Assembly: GCA_013001055.1 (NCBI GenBank)
Contig: JABDNH010000011.1
Coordinates: 16,914-80,913, forward strand
Reading direction: 5' to 3'
Length of the DNA stretch: 64,000 bases
Source: Sphingomonas sp.
GTDB taxonomy: Bacteria > Pseudomonadota > Alphaproteobacteria > Sphingomonadales > Sphingomonadaceae
Position numbers and translations under genes: made by a program
Part shown: positions 21,893-30,469 of the stretch, piece by piece
Position numbering within the stretch: the stretch's first letter is position 1
How the letters are laid out: each line of letters starts with the position of its first letter
The notes under the pieces: generated by a model
What the model was told of the DNA's origin: nothing
Seen by the model: only the letters and a program-made list of their open reading frames with translations
Databases searched by the model: none

Positions 21893-23692
21893 ATGTCCGA
21901 TTACAAGATCATCGATCATCTCTATGACGTCGTCGTTGTCGGCGCGGGCGGCTCCGGCCTTCGTGCCACGATGGGCGCGGCGGAAAAAGGCCTCAAGACC
22001 GCTTGCGTGACCAAGGTCTTCCCGACCCGTTCGCACACCGTAGCGGCGCAGGGTGGTATTGCCGCTTCGCTCGGCAATATGGGTCCTGATCACTGGACCT
22101 GGCACATGTACGACACCGTCAAGGGATCCGATTGGCTGGGCGACCAGGACGCGATTGAATATCTGTGCCGCGAGGCGCCGGCGGCTGTGTACGAGCTTGA
22201 GCATGCGGGCATGCCCTTCAGCCGCACCGACGAGGGCGAGATCTACCAGCGTGCCTTTGGCGGCATGACGCAGAATATGGGCGAAGGCCCGGCAGCGCAG
22301 CGCACGTGCGCCGCTGCCGATCGTACCGGCCATGCGATGCTTCATACGCTCTACCAGCAGAGCCTCAAGTACGACGCCGACTTCTTTATCGAATATTTCG
22401 CGCTCGACCTGATCATGGAAGATGGCGAATGCCGTGGTATCGTGGCGATGTGCCTCGACGATGGTTCGATTCATCGCTTCCGTGCGCAGGCCGTGGTGCT
22501 GGCGACCGGCGGTTATGGCCGCGCCTACTATTCGGCGACGTCGGCGCATACCTGTACGGGCGATGGCGGCGGCATGGTGCTGCGCGCGGGCCTGCCGCTG
22601 CAGGACATGGAGTTCGTCCAGTTCCACCCGACGGGCATTTACGGCGCGGGTGTGCTGATCACCGAAGGCGCACGCGGCGAGGGCGGCTATCTCACCAACT
22701 CCGAAGGCGAGCGCTTCATGGAGCGTTATGCGCCGTCCGCCAAGGATCTTGCGTCGCGCGATGTCGTATCGCGCTCGATGGCGATGGAAATCCGCGAAGG
22801 GCGCGGGGTAGGTGACGAGAAGGATCATATCTTCCTTCACCTCGATCACATCGATCCCAAGATCCTGGCCGAGCGCCTGCCGGGCATTACCGAAACCGCG
22901 AAGATCTTCGCCGGTGTCGACCTGACGCGCGGGCCGATTCCAGTCGTGCCGACGGTGCACTACAACATGGGCGGTATCCCGACCAACTATCACGGCGAAG
23001 TGGTGACGCTGAAGGATGGCAATCCCGATTCGGTCGTGCCCGGCCTGTTCGCGGTGGGCGAAGCCGCCTGCGTCAGCGTGCACGGTGCAAACCGCCTCGG
23101 CTCGAACAGCCTTATCGACCTCGTTGTCTTCGGCCGCGCGGCAGGACATCGTCTTGCCGAGGTCGTCGAGCCAAACGGTGCACAGCGCAATCTAAAGGAA
23201 GGCGCTACCGATCTTGCGATCGAACGCCTCGATCACTTCCGTAATGCCAAGGGCGGCAAGCCTACCGCTGAAATCCGCCTCGACATGCAGAAGACGATGC
23301 AGGCCGACTGCGCCGTCTTCCGGACTGAGGAAACGCTGGCCGAAGGGGCCAAGAAGGTCGATGCGATCTGGCACTCCATGGCCGATGTCGGTGTTACCGA
23401 TCGCAGCCTCATATGGAACTCGGACCTGATCGAGACGCTAGAGCTCGACAATCTCCTGAGCCAGGCCAAGGCAACGATTGATCTTGCCGCCAACCGCAAG
23501 GAGAGCCGCGGCGCACACATGCACGAGGATTATCCCGATCGCGACGATGCGAACTGGATGAAGCACTCGCTGATCTGGGTCGACGGCTGGGGCGGCAAGG
23601 GCGGTGCCTCACGCATCGATTATCGCCCGGTCCACAGCTACACGCTGACCGACGACGTCCAATATATCGAGCCCAAGAAGCGGGTATATTAA
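21893..23692 (+). CDS. sdhA: Succinate dehydrogenase flavoprotein subunit SdhA
   Basis: A 599-residue catalytic subunit. FAD-binding GAGGSGLRA near the N-terminus, H48 of [10 protein letters not shown] as the covalent flavin site, the active-site [21 protein letters not shown], and [23 protein letters not shown] toward the C-terminus. It oxidises succinate to fumarate. The usual next gene sdhB is absent here: a strong terminator follows 27 bases after the stop and the next gene is creD, so the iron-sulfur subunit must be encoded elsewhere. Confidence 0.98.
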   Translation: MSDYKIIDHLYDVVVVGAGGSGLRATMGAAEKGLKTACVTKVFPTRSHTVAAQGGIAASLGNMGPDHWTWHMYDTVKGSDWLGDQDAIEYLCREAPAAVYELEHAGMPFSRTDEGEIYQRAFGGMTQNMGEGPAAQRTCAAADRTGHAMLHTLYQQSLKYDADFFIEYFALDLIMEDGECRGIVAMCLDDGSIHRFRAQAVVLATGGYGRAYYSATSAHTCTGDGGGMVLRAGLPLQDMEFVQFHPTGIYGAGVLITEGARGEGGYLTNSEGERFMERYAPSAKDLASRDVVSRSMAMEIREGRGVGDEKDHIFLHLDHIDPKILAERLPGITETAKIFAGVDLTRGPIPVVPTVHYNMGGIPTNYHGEVVTLKDGNPDSVVPGLFAVGEAACVSVHGANRLGSNSLIDLVVFGRAAGHRLAEVVEPNGAQRNLKEGATDLAIERLDHFRNAKGGKPTAEIRLDMQKTMQADCAVFRTEETLAEGAKKVDAIWHSMADVGVTDRSLIWNSDLIETLELDNLLSQAKATIDLAANRKESRGAHMHEDYPDRDDANWMKHSLIWVDGWGGKGGASRIDYRPVHSYTLTDDVQYIEPKKRVY

Positions 23693-23719
23693 GCTCTTTT
23701 CACAGGCAAAAAAAACCGG

Positions 23720-23751
23720 CGGGCGTTCCGAGCAATCGGGGCGCCCGTTTT
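23720..23751 (+). terminator. Rho-independent terminator after sdhA
   Basis: A 12-bp stem (23720-23731 with 23736-23747, two G-T pairs) closes a GCAA tetraloop and is followed by TTTT. An A-tract at 23708-23715 would also give a T-tract on the other strand. It separates sdhCDA from creD. Confidence 0.92.
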
Positions 23752-23856
23752 GATGTGTCGCGCAGCCCGACTTGACGACCAACCGTTTGTTTCTGTAGAC
23801 GAGTCGTTGAAACGAGGCTTTTTTACGACTAGCTGATTGCGGAAAGGAACGGGGTC

Positions 23857-25248
23857 ATGGCTTGGCCAGGTGGTACTGGAGGGCGCACGCCTGGAGGCAA
23901 GCTCGGGATTACAATCCTCATCGGCCTATTGCTTGCCATTCCACTCTTTACCGTCTGGGCACTTGTATATGACCGCCAGAGCCAGTCGGAGACCGCACAG
24001 GCCTCGATCACCGATGGCTGGGGCGACGAGCAGGTTCTTTCGGGACCGCTTCTTATCGTCCCCTACACCGATGTGATCGAGGAGCAGATCCAAGAGAACG
24101 GTGTGACGAGGACGGTTCGCCGCTCGGTGCGCAGCCACCTGACCCTCTCGCCTGAATTGGCGGAGGTCGAAACGACGCTCGACCCAAATCGGCGCAAGCG
24201 GTCGATCTATGAAGCGATCGTCTACGAGACCGCGATCGAGGGACAATCAAGATTTGTACTGGTCGACGACTTCGAACGGTATGATATTACCCCGGATCAA
24301 GTGGACTGGGATGAGGCGCAATTGCAGTTCGGCATACGCGATCCGCGCGGGCTTACGGGCAATCCAACCGTCACGATCGGCGGTGAGACAACCAGCCTCA
24401 AGCCGGGTCGCGGTACCGGGGGTGGGCAGGGCTTCTTTGCCTATATCGACGCTTCCCAAATTCTCGAAGGTCCCTTGGTCGCCAGCTACAGCTATACGCT
24501 GCGCGGCGCCGAAAGGATGGCGTTGCTGGCCGATGCAGGGTCCACCCGCTGGACGGTGCGCTCGAGCTGGCCGCACCCCAGCTTCACTGGCGCGTTCCTG
24601 CCAAACGATCCGGACATCAGCGATCGAGGATTCTCGGCGACATACGAGATCGGCAACCTCGCTTTGGGTCGCACCTTGATGACCGAGGGCGAAAAGAAGC
24701 CCGACCTCGATGCAGCAATCTTGGCTACCGGAAACGCCATGGTGCGCGAGGGAATTGCAGCCCACGCACAGGCGGCCGTGGTCAACCTGATCGATCCGGT
24801 CGACCTCTATTCGCGCGTCGATCGTGCTGCCAAGTACGGCTTCCTCCACATTGGATTCACCTTTCTTGCGCTGCTGATGTTCGACGTTGTCGGAGGCAAG
24901 CGGATCAGTGCGGTTGCCTACCTCCTTGTCGGAGCGGCGCTGGTGCTGTTCTTCGTGCTGCTCCTGGCCTTTGCCGAAGTGATCGGGTTCGCCGCGGCCT
25001 ACCTACTGGCGTCCGCGGCAATCGCGGGATTGGTGACGCTTTATACCAAGGCGGTGTTGAGGGGATGGAGACCGGCATTAATCGTCGGCGGGTTGCTGGC
25101 GGCCCTCTATGCAGCGCTCTATGTCCTGCTCGGGCTGGAAAATCTGAGCCTGTTGATCGGATCGCTGATGCTGTTCGCTGCGCTTGCCGCGGTGATGTAC
25201 GCGACCCGGAATCTCGATTGGGGCCACGCCGACCCGGCCCCGGAATAG
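23857..25248 (+). CDS. creD: Inner membrane protein CreD
   Basis: A 463-residue membrane protein. The N-terminal TM segment (about 16-38) is followed by a large periplasmic domain (GDEQVLSGPLLIVPY, WPHPSFTGAFLP and NLIDPVDLYSRVDRAAKYGFLHIGFTF are CreD landmarks) and five or so C-terminal membrane segments from about residue 330. In enterobacteria CreD belongs to the CreBC regulon and affects envelope integrity and beta-lactam or colicin response. No creB or creC is adjacent. SD is GGAAAGGA; stand-alone gene. Confidence 0.92.
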   Translation: MAWPGGTGGRTPGGKLGITILIGLLLAIPLFTVWALVYDRQSQSETAQASITDGWGDEQVLSGPLLIVPYTDVIEEQIQENGVTRTVRRSVRSHLTLSPELAEVETTLDPNRRKRSIYEAIVYETAIEGQSRFVLVDDFERYDITPDQVDWDEAQLQFGIRDPRGLTGNPTVTIGGETTSLKPGRGTGGGQGFFAYIDASQILEGPLVASYSYTLRGAERMALLADAGSTRWTVRSSWPHPSFTGAFLPNDPDISDRGFSATYEIGNLALGRTLMTEGEKKPDLDAAILATGNAMVREGIAAHAQAAVVNLIDPVDLYSRVDRAAKYGFLHIGFTFLALLMFDVVGGKRISAVAYLLVGAALVLFFVLLLAFAEVIGFAAAYLLASAAIAGLVTLYTKAVLRGWRPALIVGGLLAALYAALYVLLGLENLSLLIGSLMLFAALAAVMYATRNLDWGHADPAPE

Positions 25249-25297
25249 GCCCAAGAAATACCTAGATAAGGACATGGGGAGCGGCTACCCATTTCGC

Positions 25298-26173
25298 ATG
25301 TCCGACAAGCACAAACCATCCGATCCGGTCTTTGCCTCGTCAAAGTCCGACGCCACCGCCGCCAGCCATGTCACGTCCTCGCCGCAAACCGAAAGCGAAG
25401 CCTACAAGCTCGCCTTCCAGGATCACGAGTTCCTGCTGCGCGACGATCTTCGGCCCGTGCGTTTCCAGCTCGAGCTATTGAAGCCCGAACTGTTGATGAA
25501 CGAGGCGAAAATCAGATCCCTGTTCGTCATGTATGGCAGCGCGCGCGTTCCCGAACCGGCCAAGGCGCAGGAATTGCTCGAAAAGGCCGAGACCGAGTAT
25601 GAGCGCAAGGTCGCCGAGCGGCTGGCCGCCAAGTCGAAATATTATGACGAGGCCCGCAAGTTGGCGCGCATCGCAAGCACCTATCCAATCGACGAAGATG
25701 GCTGGCGCCATTTCGTGGTGACGTCAGGTGGTGGACCAAGCTTCATGGAAGCGGCCAATCGCGGTGCCCATGACGAAGGCAAGGAATCGATCGGGCTCAA
25801 CATCGTGCTGCCGCACGAACAGCTGCCGAACACCTTTATCACTCCGGAGCTGAGTTTCCAGTTCCACTATTTCGCGCTGCGCAAGATGCACTTCCTGATG
25901 CGCGCGCGCGCGGTCGCGGTTTTCCCGGGCGGGTTCGGCACGTTCGATGAACTTTTCGAACTGCTGACCCTCGTCCAGACCGGCAAGGTTCGCCCCATGC
26001 CCATCCTGCTGTTCGGCAAGGAAGAATTCTGGGACCGCGTCGTTGATCTCGATGCACTGGCGCTGGAAGGGACGATTTCAAGGCACGATCTCGATCTCAT
26101 CACCTGGTGCGAGACGGCCGAGGAGGCCTGGGCAAAAGTCTGCGAGGTCTACGAGGTAGACGACCACTACTAG
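25298..26173 (+). CDS. LOG-family (TIGR00730) Rossmann-fold protein
   Basis: A 291-residue protein with the two LOG-family motifs: SGGGPSFMEAANRGA in the nucleotide-binding part and PGGFGTFDELFE (PGGxGTxxE), where the Glu is catalytic. The family cleaves nucleoside 5'-monophosphates to a base and ribose 5-phosphate (best known for cytokinin activation), and bacterial members can act on AMP. The long N-terminal extension (about 70 residues, FQDHEFLLRDDLRPVRFQLE) is characteristic of the alphaproteobacterial long form. ATG 25274 is an alternative start eight codons upstream. Confidence 0.85.
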   Translation: MSDKHKPSDPVFASSKSDATAASHVTSSPQTESEAYKLAFQDHEFLLRDDLRPVRFQLELLKPELLMNEAKIRSLFVMYGSARVPEPAKAQELLEKAETEYERKVAERLAAKSKYYDEARKLARIASTYPIDEDGWRHFVVTSGGGPSFMEAANRGAHDEGKESIGLNIVLPHEQLPNTFITPELSFQFHYFALRKMHFLMRARAVAVFPGGFGTFDELFELLTLVQTGKVRPMPILLFGKEEFWDRVVDLDALALEGTISRHDLDLITWCETAEEAWAKVCEVYEVDDHY

Positions 26174-26177
26174 TCGG

Positions 26178-26657
26178 TCAGCCGCGCTTGCCCTTGCCGA
26201 TGGCCGCTTCGCGCTCGGCGATCGCGGCCTTGGCGAATTGTTCGGGGCCTACGTCTATCGCCGCGGCGATGGCGTCCCACTCGAGATCATCTTCGTGCTG
26301 GAAGCGGATGCAGCTCTTGCCCATGTCCAGCTTCTTGCCGGCCTTCTCATGGGCATCGAGCAGCGCCTGTTTGCGTTGCTCGTTCATATAGGCGCACATG
26401 ATGTAGAGCCCGATATGCTTCTTCTGCGCGGCAAGCGCGGCGAACATTAGCGGCTTCTTGTTGTAGGTAGGCCCCGAAATTGAAAGTGGGACCTCCCATG
26501 TCGGGAAGCCCCACGTCATGTTTTCGTCATAGCCATCGGGGACCAGGCCCCGCATTTTGTCGACCAGCACGCGAAATGTCTCGCGACGCTTATCGTCCAC
26601 GCTATCGATATAAGCGGCGACGCTCGGTGAGTTCCGATCGCCCGCCGACTGCATCAT
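26178..26657 (-). CDS. DUF1801 domain protein
   Basis: A 159-residue cytoplasmic protein. Family features are AYIDSVDDKRRETFRVLVDKM, ENMTWGFPTWEVPL and a final basic GKSCIRFQHEDDLEWDAIA segment, matching DUF1801 (YdhG-like) proteins of unknown function. The start overlaps the cytochrome c stop (ATGA), so it is co-translated with it; it converges with the LOG gene, 4 bases apart. Confidence 0.85.
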   Translation of the reverse strand: MMQSAGDRNSPSVAAYIDSVDDKRRETFRVLVDKMRGLVPDGYDENMTWGFPTWEVPLSISGPTYNKKPLMFAALAAQKKHIGLYIMCAYMNEQRKQALLDAHEKAGKKLDMGKSCIRFQHEDDLEWDAIAAAIDVGPEQFAKAAIAEREAAIGKGKRG

Positions 26658-27346
26658 TGCCCCTCGGGGACGTCCACGCCGCCGGCATCGCCGGTGCCCT
26701 CGACCTCGTCTTCGCTGAGCTCGACATTGGTATCTTCGGCCGTCTGGGCCTCACCGTCGGCAGCGGCATCTTCGGCTTCGGCCTCATCCTCGCTCACTGG
26801 CGGCGGCGGGGGCGGGATCGCGATGCCCGAGCCCATCTGGTTCATGTAGAGCATGATGTCGGCGCGATCCTGTGGGTCAGGCAGGCCGGCAAAGCTCATC
26901 TTGGTGCCGGGCGCGAAGTTCGAAGGCTTCTTGAGCCACTCGCTCATATTGTCCCAGTCCCAGTTGCCGCCCTTGCCGGCGAGCGCATCCGAATAGCTGT
27001 ATCCGGCATGACCGGCGATCGGGTTGCCCATCGTGTTGTAAAGGCCTGGACCGATTCCGTTGGTACCGCCCTGGTTGATCGCATGGCAGGCCTGGCACTT
27101 GGCGAACTGCGATTCGCCGCGCGTAGCGTCGCCCTGCGCCAGATAGAAGGCGATCGGCTGTTCGGCTTCCGCAGTGGCATCCGGGACGGACGCATCTGCG
27201 ACATAAGACGGGCAATAGCCGTCGCCCGCCGTGCAGCTGTCGAAATCGTCGTCATGGAAGATCTCGCCGGTAAAAAGAGCGGCACCAAGAGCGATGATGC
27301 CGGCAAAAAGTGCCCAGCCGGCGATGGTGTTTTTGCGGTCGTCCAT
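26654..27346 (-). CDS. Membrane-anchored class I cytochrome c
   Basis: A 230-residue protein. An uncleaved-looking N-terminal TM segment (about 8-26) anchors it in the inner membrane. The heme motif CQACH (C84, C87, H88) and an axial Met in GTKMSFAGL define a cytochrome c552/CycM-type domain (about 70-170). It then carries an unusual tail: a run of Pro after residue 176 followed by some 40 acidic residues. Such anchored cytochromes shuttle electrons from the bc1 complex to oxidases. An extra Cys pair (C38, C45) lies between anchor and heme domain. Confidence 0.92.
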   Translation of the reverse strand: MDDRKNTIAGWALFAGIIALGAALFTGEIFHDDDFDSCTAGDGYCPSYVADASVPDATAEAEQPIAFYLAQGDATRGESQFAKCQACHAINQGGTNGIGPGLYNTMGNPIAGHAGYSYSDALAGKGGNWDWDNMSEWLKKPSNFAPGTKMSFAGLPDPQDRADIMLYMNQMGSGIAIPPPPPPVSEDEAEAEDAAADGEAQTAEDTNVELSEDEVEGTGDAGGVDVPEGQ

Positions 27347-27400
27347 GAATCCCCGTCCGTAAAATGCGTTGCCGCCCTTTAGGGCGATGGGTTGAAAGGT

Positions 27401-28420
27401 TCAAGCGATGAGCGCAGCTTCTCGTTCCAAGGCACGCCAAGCCTCTATAGCCTTGACGTAAAGCGTAGGTAGCCCTGCCGCGTCGAGATGGGAGATCGGC
27501 TGCCACCAGCCTTCCATCTCGTCGGGGGGCGTAGCGCGCGATTCAAGGCGCAGCGTGAGCGCGAAATGGGTGAAGACGTGGCGCACCGCGAGCGATCCAG
27601 CTTGCACCGGCGGGCCGTCCTGCCAGTCGCTACCGGGAAGCGCGGCCATGCCGCCGAGTAGCCCTTTGCCAGGGCGGCGCACCAGGAAGATTGCCTCGTC
27701 CTGCTCGATGATCCACGCGGTGCCGTGCCGTTCGGGCCTGTCCTTTTTGGCGGGTTTGGGCGGATATGCTTCGGGCGTGCCCGAGGCGTGGGCCTTGCAG
27801 ACAGCAGCCAGCGGGCATTGGTCGCAGCGCGGAGCCTTGGGACGGCAGATGGTGGCGCCGAGGTCCATGAGCGCCTGCGCGATATCGCCCGCGTGGCCGT
27901 CAGCGAAAAGATCGGCGGCAAGCGCGCGGATTTTCGGCCGGACGTTTTTGATCGGACGAGGGATCGCGTGGAGGCGCGCGACGATGCGCTCGACATTGGT
28001 ATCCACGACCGTGGCGGTTTCGCCAAAGGCAATCGAGGCGATGGCGGCGGCTGTGTAATCCCCGATGCCGGGGAGCGCACGCAGCCTTGCTTCCGTATTC
28101 GGGAAGCCGCCCAGCGCAGCGACTTGTTTAGCGCAGAGGTGGAGATTGCGGGCGCGGGCGTAATAGCCAAGCCCTGCCCACTCGGCGAGCACCTCTTCCA
28201 ATGGTGCAGCGGCGAGATCGTCGACCGTGGGCCAACGCTCGAGAAAGCGCCAGTAGCGCGGAGTCACCGTGGCGACGGTCGTCTGTTGCAGCATGATCTC
28301 GCTCAGCCACACCTTGTAGGGATCGGGTGTCTTGTCGCTTCCGGGCGGCGTACGCCACGGCAGATCCCTCGCCGTTCGACGATAATGATCGAGCAGTCGG
28401 GGAATCGCGGTAGCAGGCAC
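27401..28420 (-). CDS. mutY: A/G-specific adenine glycosylase MutY
   Basis: A 339-residue base-excision repair enzyme that removes adenine mispaired with 8-oxoguanine. Catalytic Glu lies in SEIMLQQTT, the helix-hairpin-helix is LPGIGDYTAAAIASIAF with VDTNVERI supplying the Asp, the iron-sulfur Cys set is C-x6-C-x2-C-x5-C (CRPKAPRCDQCPLAAVC) and a NUDIX-like recognition domain follows. I take GTG 28420 as the start, the only usual start codon close to the conserved LLDHYRR; the open frame continues upstream but overlaps the divergent gene. A 7-bp palindrome straddles this start. Confidence 0.94.
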   Translation of the reverse strand: MPATAIPRLLDHYRRTARDLPWRTPPGSDKTPDPYKVWLSEIMLQQTTVATVTPRYWRFLERWPTVDDLAAAPLEEVLAEWAGLGYYARARNLHLCAKQVAALGGFPNTEARLRALPGIGDYTAAAIASIAFGETATVVDTNVERIVARLHAIPRPIKNVRPKIRALAADLFADGHAGDIAQALMDLGATICRPKAPRCDQCPLAAVCKAHASGTPEAYPPKPAKKDRPERHGTAWIIEQDEAIFLVRRPGKGLLGGMAALPGSDWQDGPPVQAGSLAVRHVFTHFALTLRLESRATPPDEMEGWWQPISHLDAAGLPTLYVKAIEAWRALEREAALIA

Positions 28421-28430
28421 GCCCCTGCTA
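28411..28430. repeat. Palindrome between mutY and the DUF721 gene
   Basis: TAGCAGG-CACGCC-CCTGCTA, a perfect 7-bp inverted repeat spanning the mutY GTG start and lying 18 bases before the divergent ATG. Candidate shared operator or mRNA hairpin. Confidence 0.4.
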
Positions 28431-28447
28431 TGGCATGAGGGCCGCCT

Positions 28448-29026
28448 ATGGCAAAGACGCCCTATCGTCCCGGCTCGCGCAAGAACCACGATCCAGACAA
28501 GCGGATCGGGAAGGTGCGGCGTGCGGGCGACCTTGTCGGCAAGATTGGCGGCGCCAGCTTCAAACGCTTCGGCTTCGTTCAGGGCGCGATCGTGCATCGC
28601 TGGCCTGAAATCGTCGGCGAGAATTATGCCAAGGTGAGCGTGCCCGAATCGATCAAGTTCCCGCAAGGACGCAGGACTGGCGGAACGCTGACCCTGCTGG
28701 TCGAGGGCGCACATGCGCCGCTCATGCAGCATATGGCGCCGCTGATCATCGACAAGGTCAACGCTTTTTTCGGGCACGGTGCGATCGCCAAGCTGGTCTA
28801 TCGGCAAGGCCGCGTCCCCAAGCCCGAAAAGCGCGTCGAGCGCCCCGGCCCCAAGCCGGTGCCCAAGGAGCTGGGCGAGGGGCTTCGCGAGGTGGCCGAT
28901 CCCGAACTTCGCGCCGTGCTTGAATCGCTGGCCGGTGCTATCGAAGGCTCGCAAGGCGGGCCCGTCATCCCTAAGGTCGGCAAATTGACCGACCCCATTA
29001 CCAAACGGAGCGAAAATGATTCGTGA
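28448..29026 (+). CDS. DUF721 domain protein, DciA-like
   Basis: A 192-residue basic protein. Residues about 30-120 (VGKIGGASFKRFGFVQGAIVHRWPEIVGE, GGTLTLLVEGAHAPLMQHMAP and INAFFGHGAI-type KVNAFFGHGAI) match DUF721, the domain of DciA, which loads the replicative helicase DnaB in bacteria lacking DnaC/DnaI. The C-terminal half is Pro/Lys-rich and low in conserved motifs. The assignment to DciA function rests on family membership only. Divergent from mutY with 27 bases between start codons; overlaps the next gene by 11 bases. Confidence 0.82.
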   Translation: MAKTPYRPGSRKNHDPDKRIGKVRRAGDLVGKIGGASFKRFGFVQGAIVHRWPEIVGENYAKVSVPESIKFPQGRRTGGTLTLLVEGAHAPLMQHMAPLIIDKVNAFFGHGAIAKLVYRQGRVPKPEKRVERPGPKPVPKELGEGLREVADPELRAVLESLAGAIEGSQGGPVIPKVGKLTDPITKRSENDS

Positions 29027-29777
29027 AGCAATTCTGAGCGCCAGCGTGCTGGCACTGGCAGCCTGCGGCGGCGCGGAAAATGGCGGCGAGATTGCCGGCC
29101 CTGACGAACCCATCGAAGCGGTGGAAGCGCCCGAAGGATCGACTTGGAGCGAGGTCGTCACCAAGACCGATGCCGGTGGCTATCTGATGGGCAACCCCGA
29201 TGCCCCGGTCAAAATGATCGAATTTTCCAGTCTGACCTGCCCAACCTGCGCGCGTTTCGAAGCCGAAGGCATGCCGGTCTTGAAGGAAAAATATATCGAT
29301 AGTGGCCGCGTGAGTCTTGAATATCGCAACTTCGTTCGCGATCCGCTGGACATCACGGCAGCGATCATCGCGCGTTGCGGCAGCGATGCCAGTTTCTTCC
29401 CGCTGACCGAAGCACTGTTTGCAAACCAGCAGCAGTGGGCGAGCCAGGGCATGCAGAACCTGCAGGCGCAGGCGGCGCAGATCGAGCAGCTTGCGCCGGA
29501 TCAGCGCTTCAACGCGATTGCCGAGGCCGCGGGCCTCAAGACGTTCGCGGCGCAGCGCGGCCTACCTACGGCGCAGACCGAAGCCTGTCTTTCGGATCCG
29601 GCAAACGCGACGATGCTGACCACGATGCAGACCGAATCCTCGCAGGATTTCGACGTCAGCGGGACGCCGACCTTCATCATCAACGGATCGAAGGTGCAGA
29701 ACGCGGCCGTCTGGGCGCAGCTTGAACCGGTGCTGGCCATCGCGGTCGGCGAACCGCTGCCCGAAGATAGCGAATGA
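29016..29777 (+). CDS. DsbA-like thiol oxidoreductase, probable lipoprotein with CPTC site
   Basis: A 253-residue exported protein. The signal peptide ends LAAC, a lipobox with Cys17. The thioredoxin-fold domain has active site C75-P-T-C78 instead of the common CPHC, and a cis-Pro in GTPTF. Two more Cys (in IARCGSDA and TEACLSDP) may form a structural disulfide, as in alphaproteobacterial DsbA-like proteins. Sits first in a tandem with a soluble CPHC paralogue; the two differ in anchor and dipeptide, suggesting different redox jobs (for example reductant or isomerase versus oxidant), which is inference. Confidence 0.9.
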   Translation: MIREAILSASVLALAACGGAENGGEIAGPDEPIEAVEAPEGSTWSEVVTKTDAGGYLMGNPDAPVKMIEFSSLTCPTCARFEAEGMPVLKEKYIDSGRVSLEYRNFVRDPLDITAAIIARCGSDASFFPLTEALFANQQQWASQGMQNLQAQAAQIEQLAPDQRFNAIAEAAGLKTFAAQRGLPTAQTEACLSDPANATMLTTMQTESSQDFDVSGTPTFIINGSKVQNAAVWAQLEPVLAIAVGEPLPEDSE

Positions 29778-30445
29778 TCCGGCTGCTCTTGGCGCTGGCG
29801 GCGGCGATGCTCGTCGCCGCGCCCTCCTTCGCGCAGGATGGTACCTGGTCGCAGACGCGCGCCGTCACCGATGCAAGCGGCTATGCAATGGGCAACCCGC
29901 AAGCGCCGGTGCACCTGGTTGAATATGTGTCGATCACTTGCCCGCACTGCGCGCATTTCATGGCCGAGGCGATGGAGCCGCTGGTCGCCGACTATGTCGA
30001 CACCGGAAAAGTCTATTTCGAAATCCGCAATTTCATTCGCGATCCCGCCGATCTTGCGGGCGCGATGATGGCGCGGTGCAGTGGCACGGAAGGTTTCTTC
30101 AGCATGACCGACACGCTGCTTGCCAACCAGCAAAGCTGGCTTGGCGCGCTGCAGGCAAAACCGGCCAACGAATTGAACACGCTGCTCCAGACCGAAGGGC
30201 TTGAGGGCATTGTCACGGTATCGGGAATGGCAGCGTTGGCCGAAGCTGAAGGGCTCGATCCCGCCACCCGCGTGCAATGCCTTTCGGGCCAGCCGCATGT
30301 CGATCAGCTGATCAACATGACGCAGGTTGCACGCCAGGAGCACGGCGTTCGCGGTACGCCGTCATTTCTGGTGAATGACGTCTTGGTTAGCGCCCATGAC
30401 TGGGCTAGCCTCAAACCCTTGTTGGATGCCGCATCAGCTGAGTAG
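29774..30445 (+). CDS. DsbA-like periplasmic thiol:disulfide oxidase (CPHC)
   Basis: A 223-residue protein with a cleavable signal peptide (residues 1-20, ending SFA). The active site is C56-P-H-C59, the classic oxidising DsbA dipeptide; cis-Pro is in RGTPSF. Like its neighbour it has an extra Cys pair (MARCSGTE and VQCLSGQP). It would introduce disulfides into exported proteins and be recycled by DsbB, encoded at 42.2-42.7 kb in this window. The start overlaps the upstream paralogue's stop (ATGA). Confidence 0.92.
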   Translation: MIRLLLALAAAMLVAAPSFAQDGTWSQTRAVTDASGYAMGNPQAPVHLVEYVSITCPHCAHFMAEAMEPLVADYVDTGKVYFEIRNFIRDPADLAGAMMARCSGTEGFFSMTDTLLANQQSWLGALQAKPANELNTLLQTEGLEGIVTVSGMAALAEAEGLDPATRVQCLSGQPHVDQLINMTQVARQEHGVRGTPSFLVNDVLVSAHDWASLKPLLDAASAE

Positions 30446-30469
30446 CGATTCGCGGCGGGGGAGAATGGC

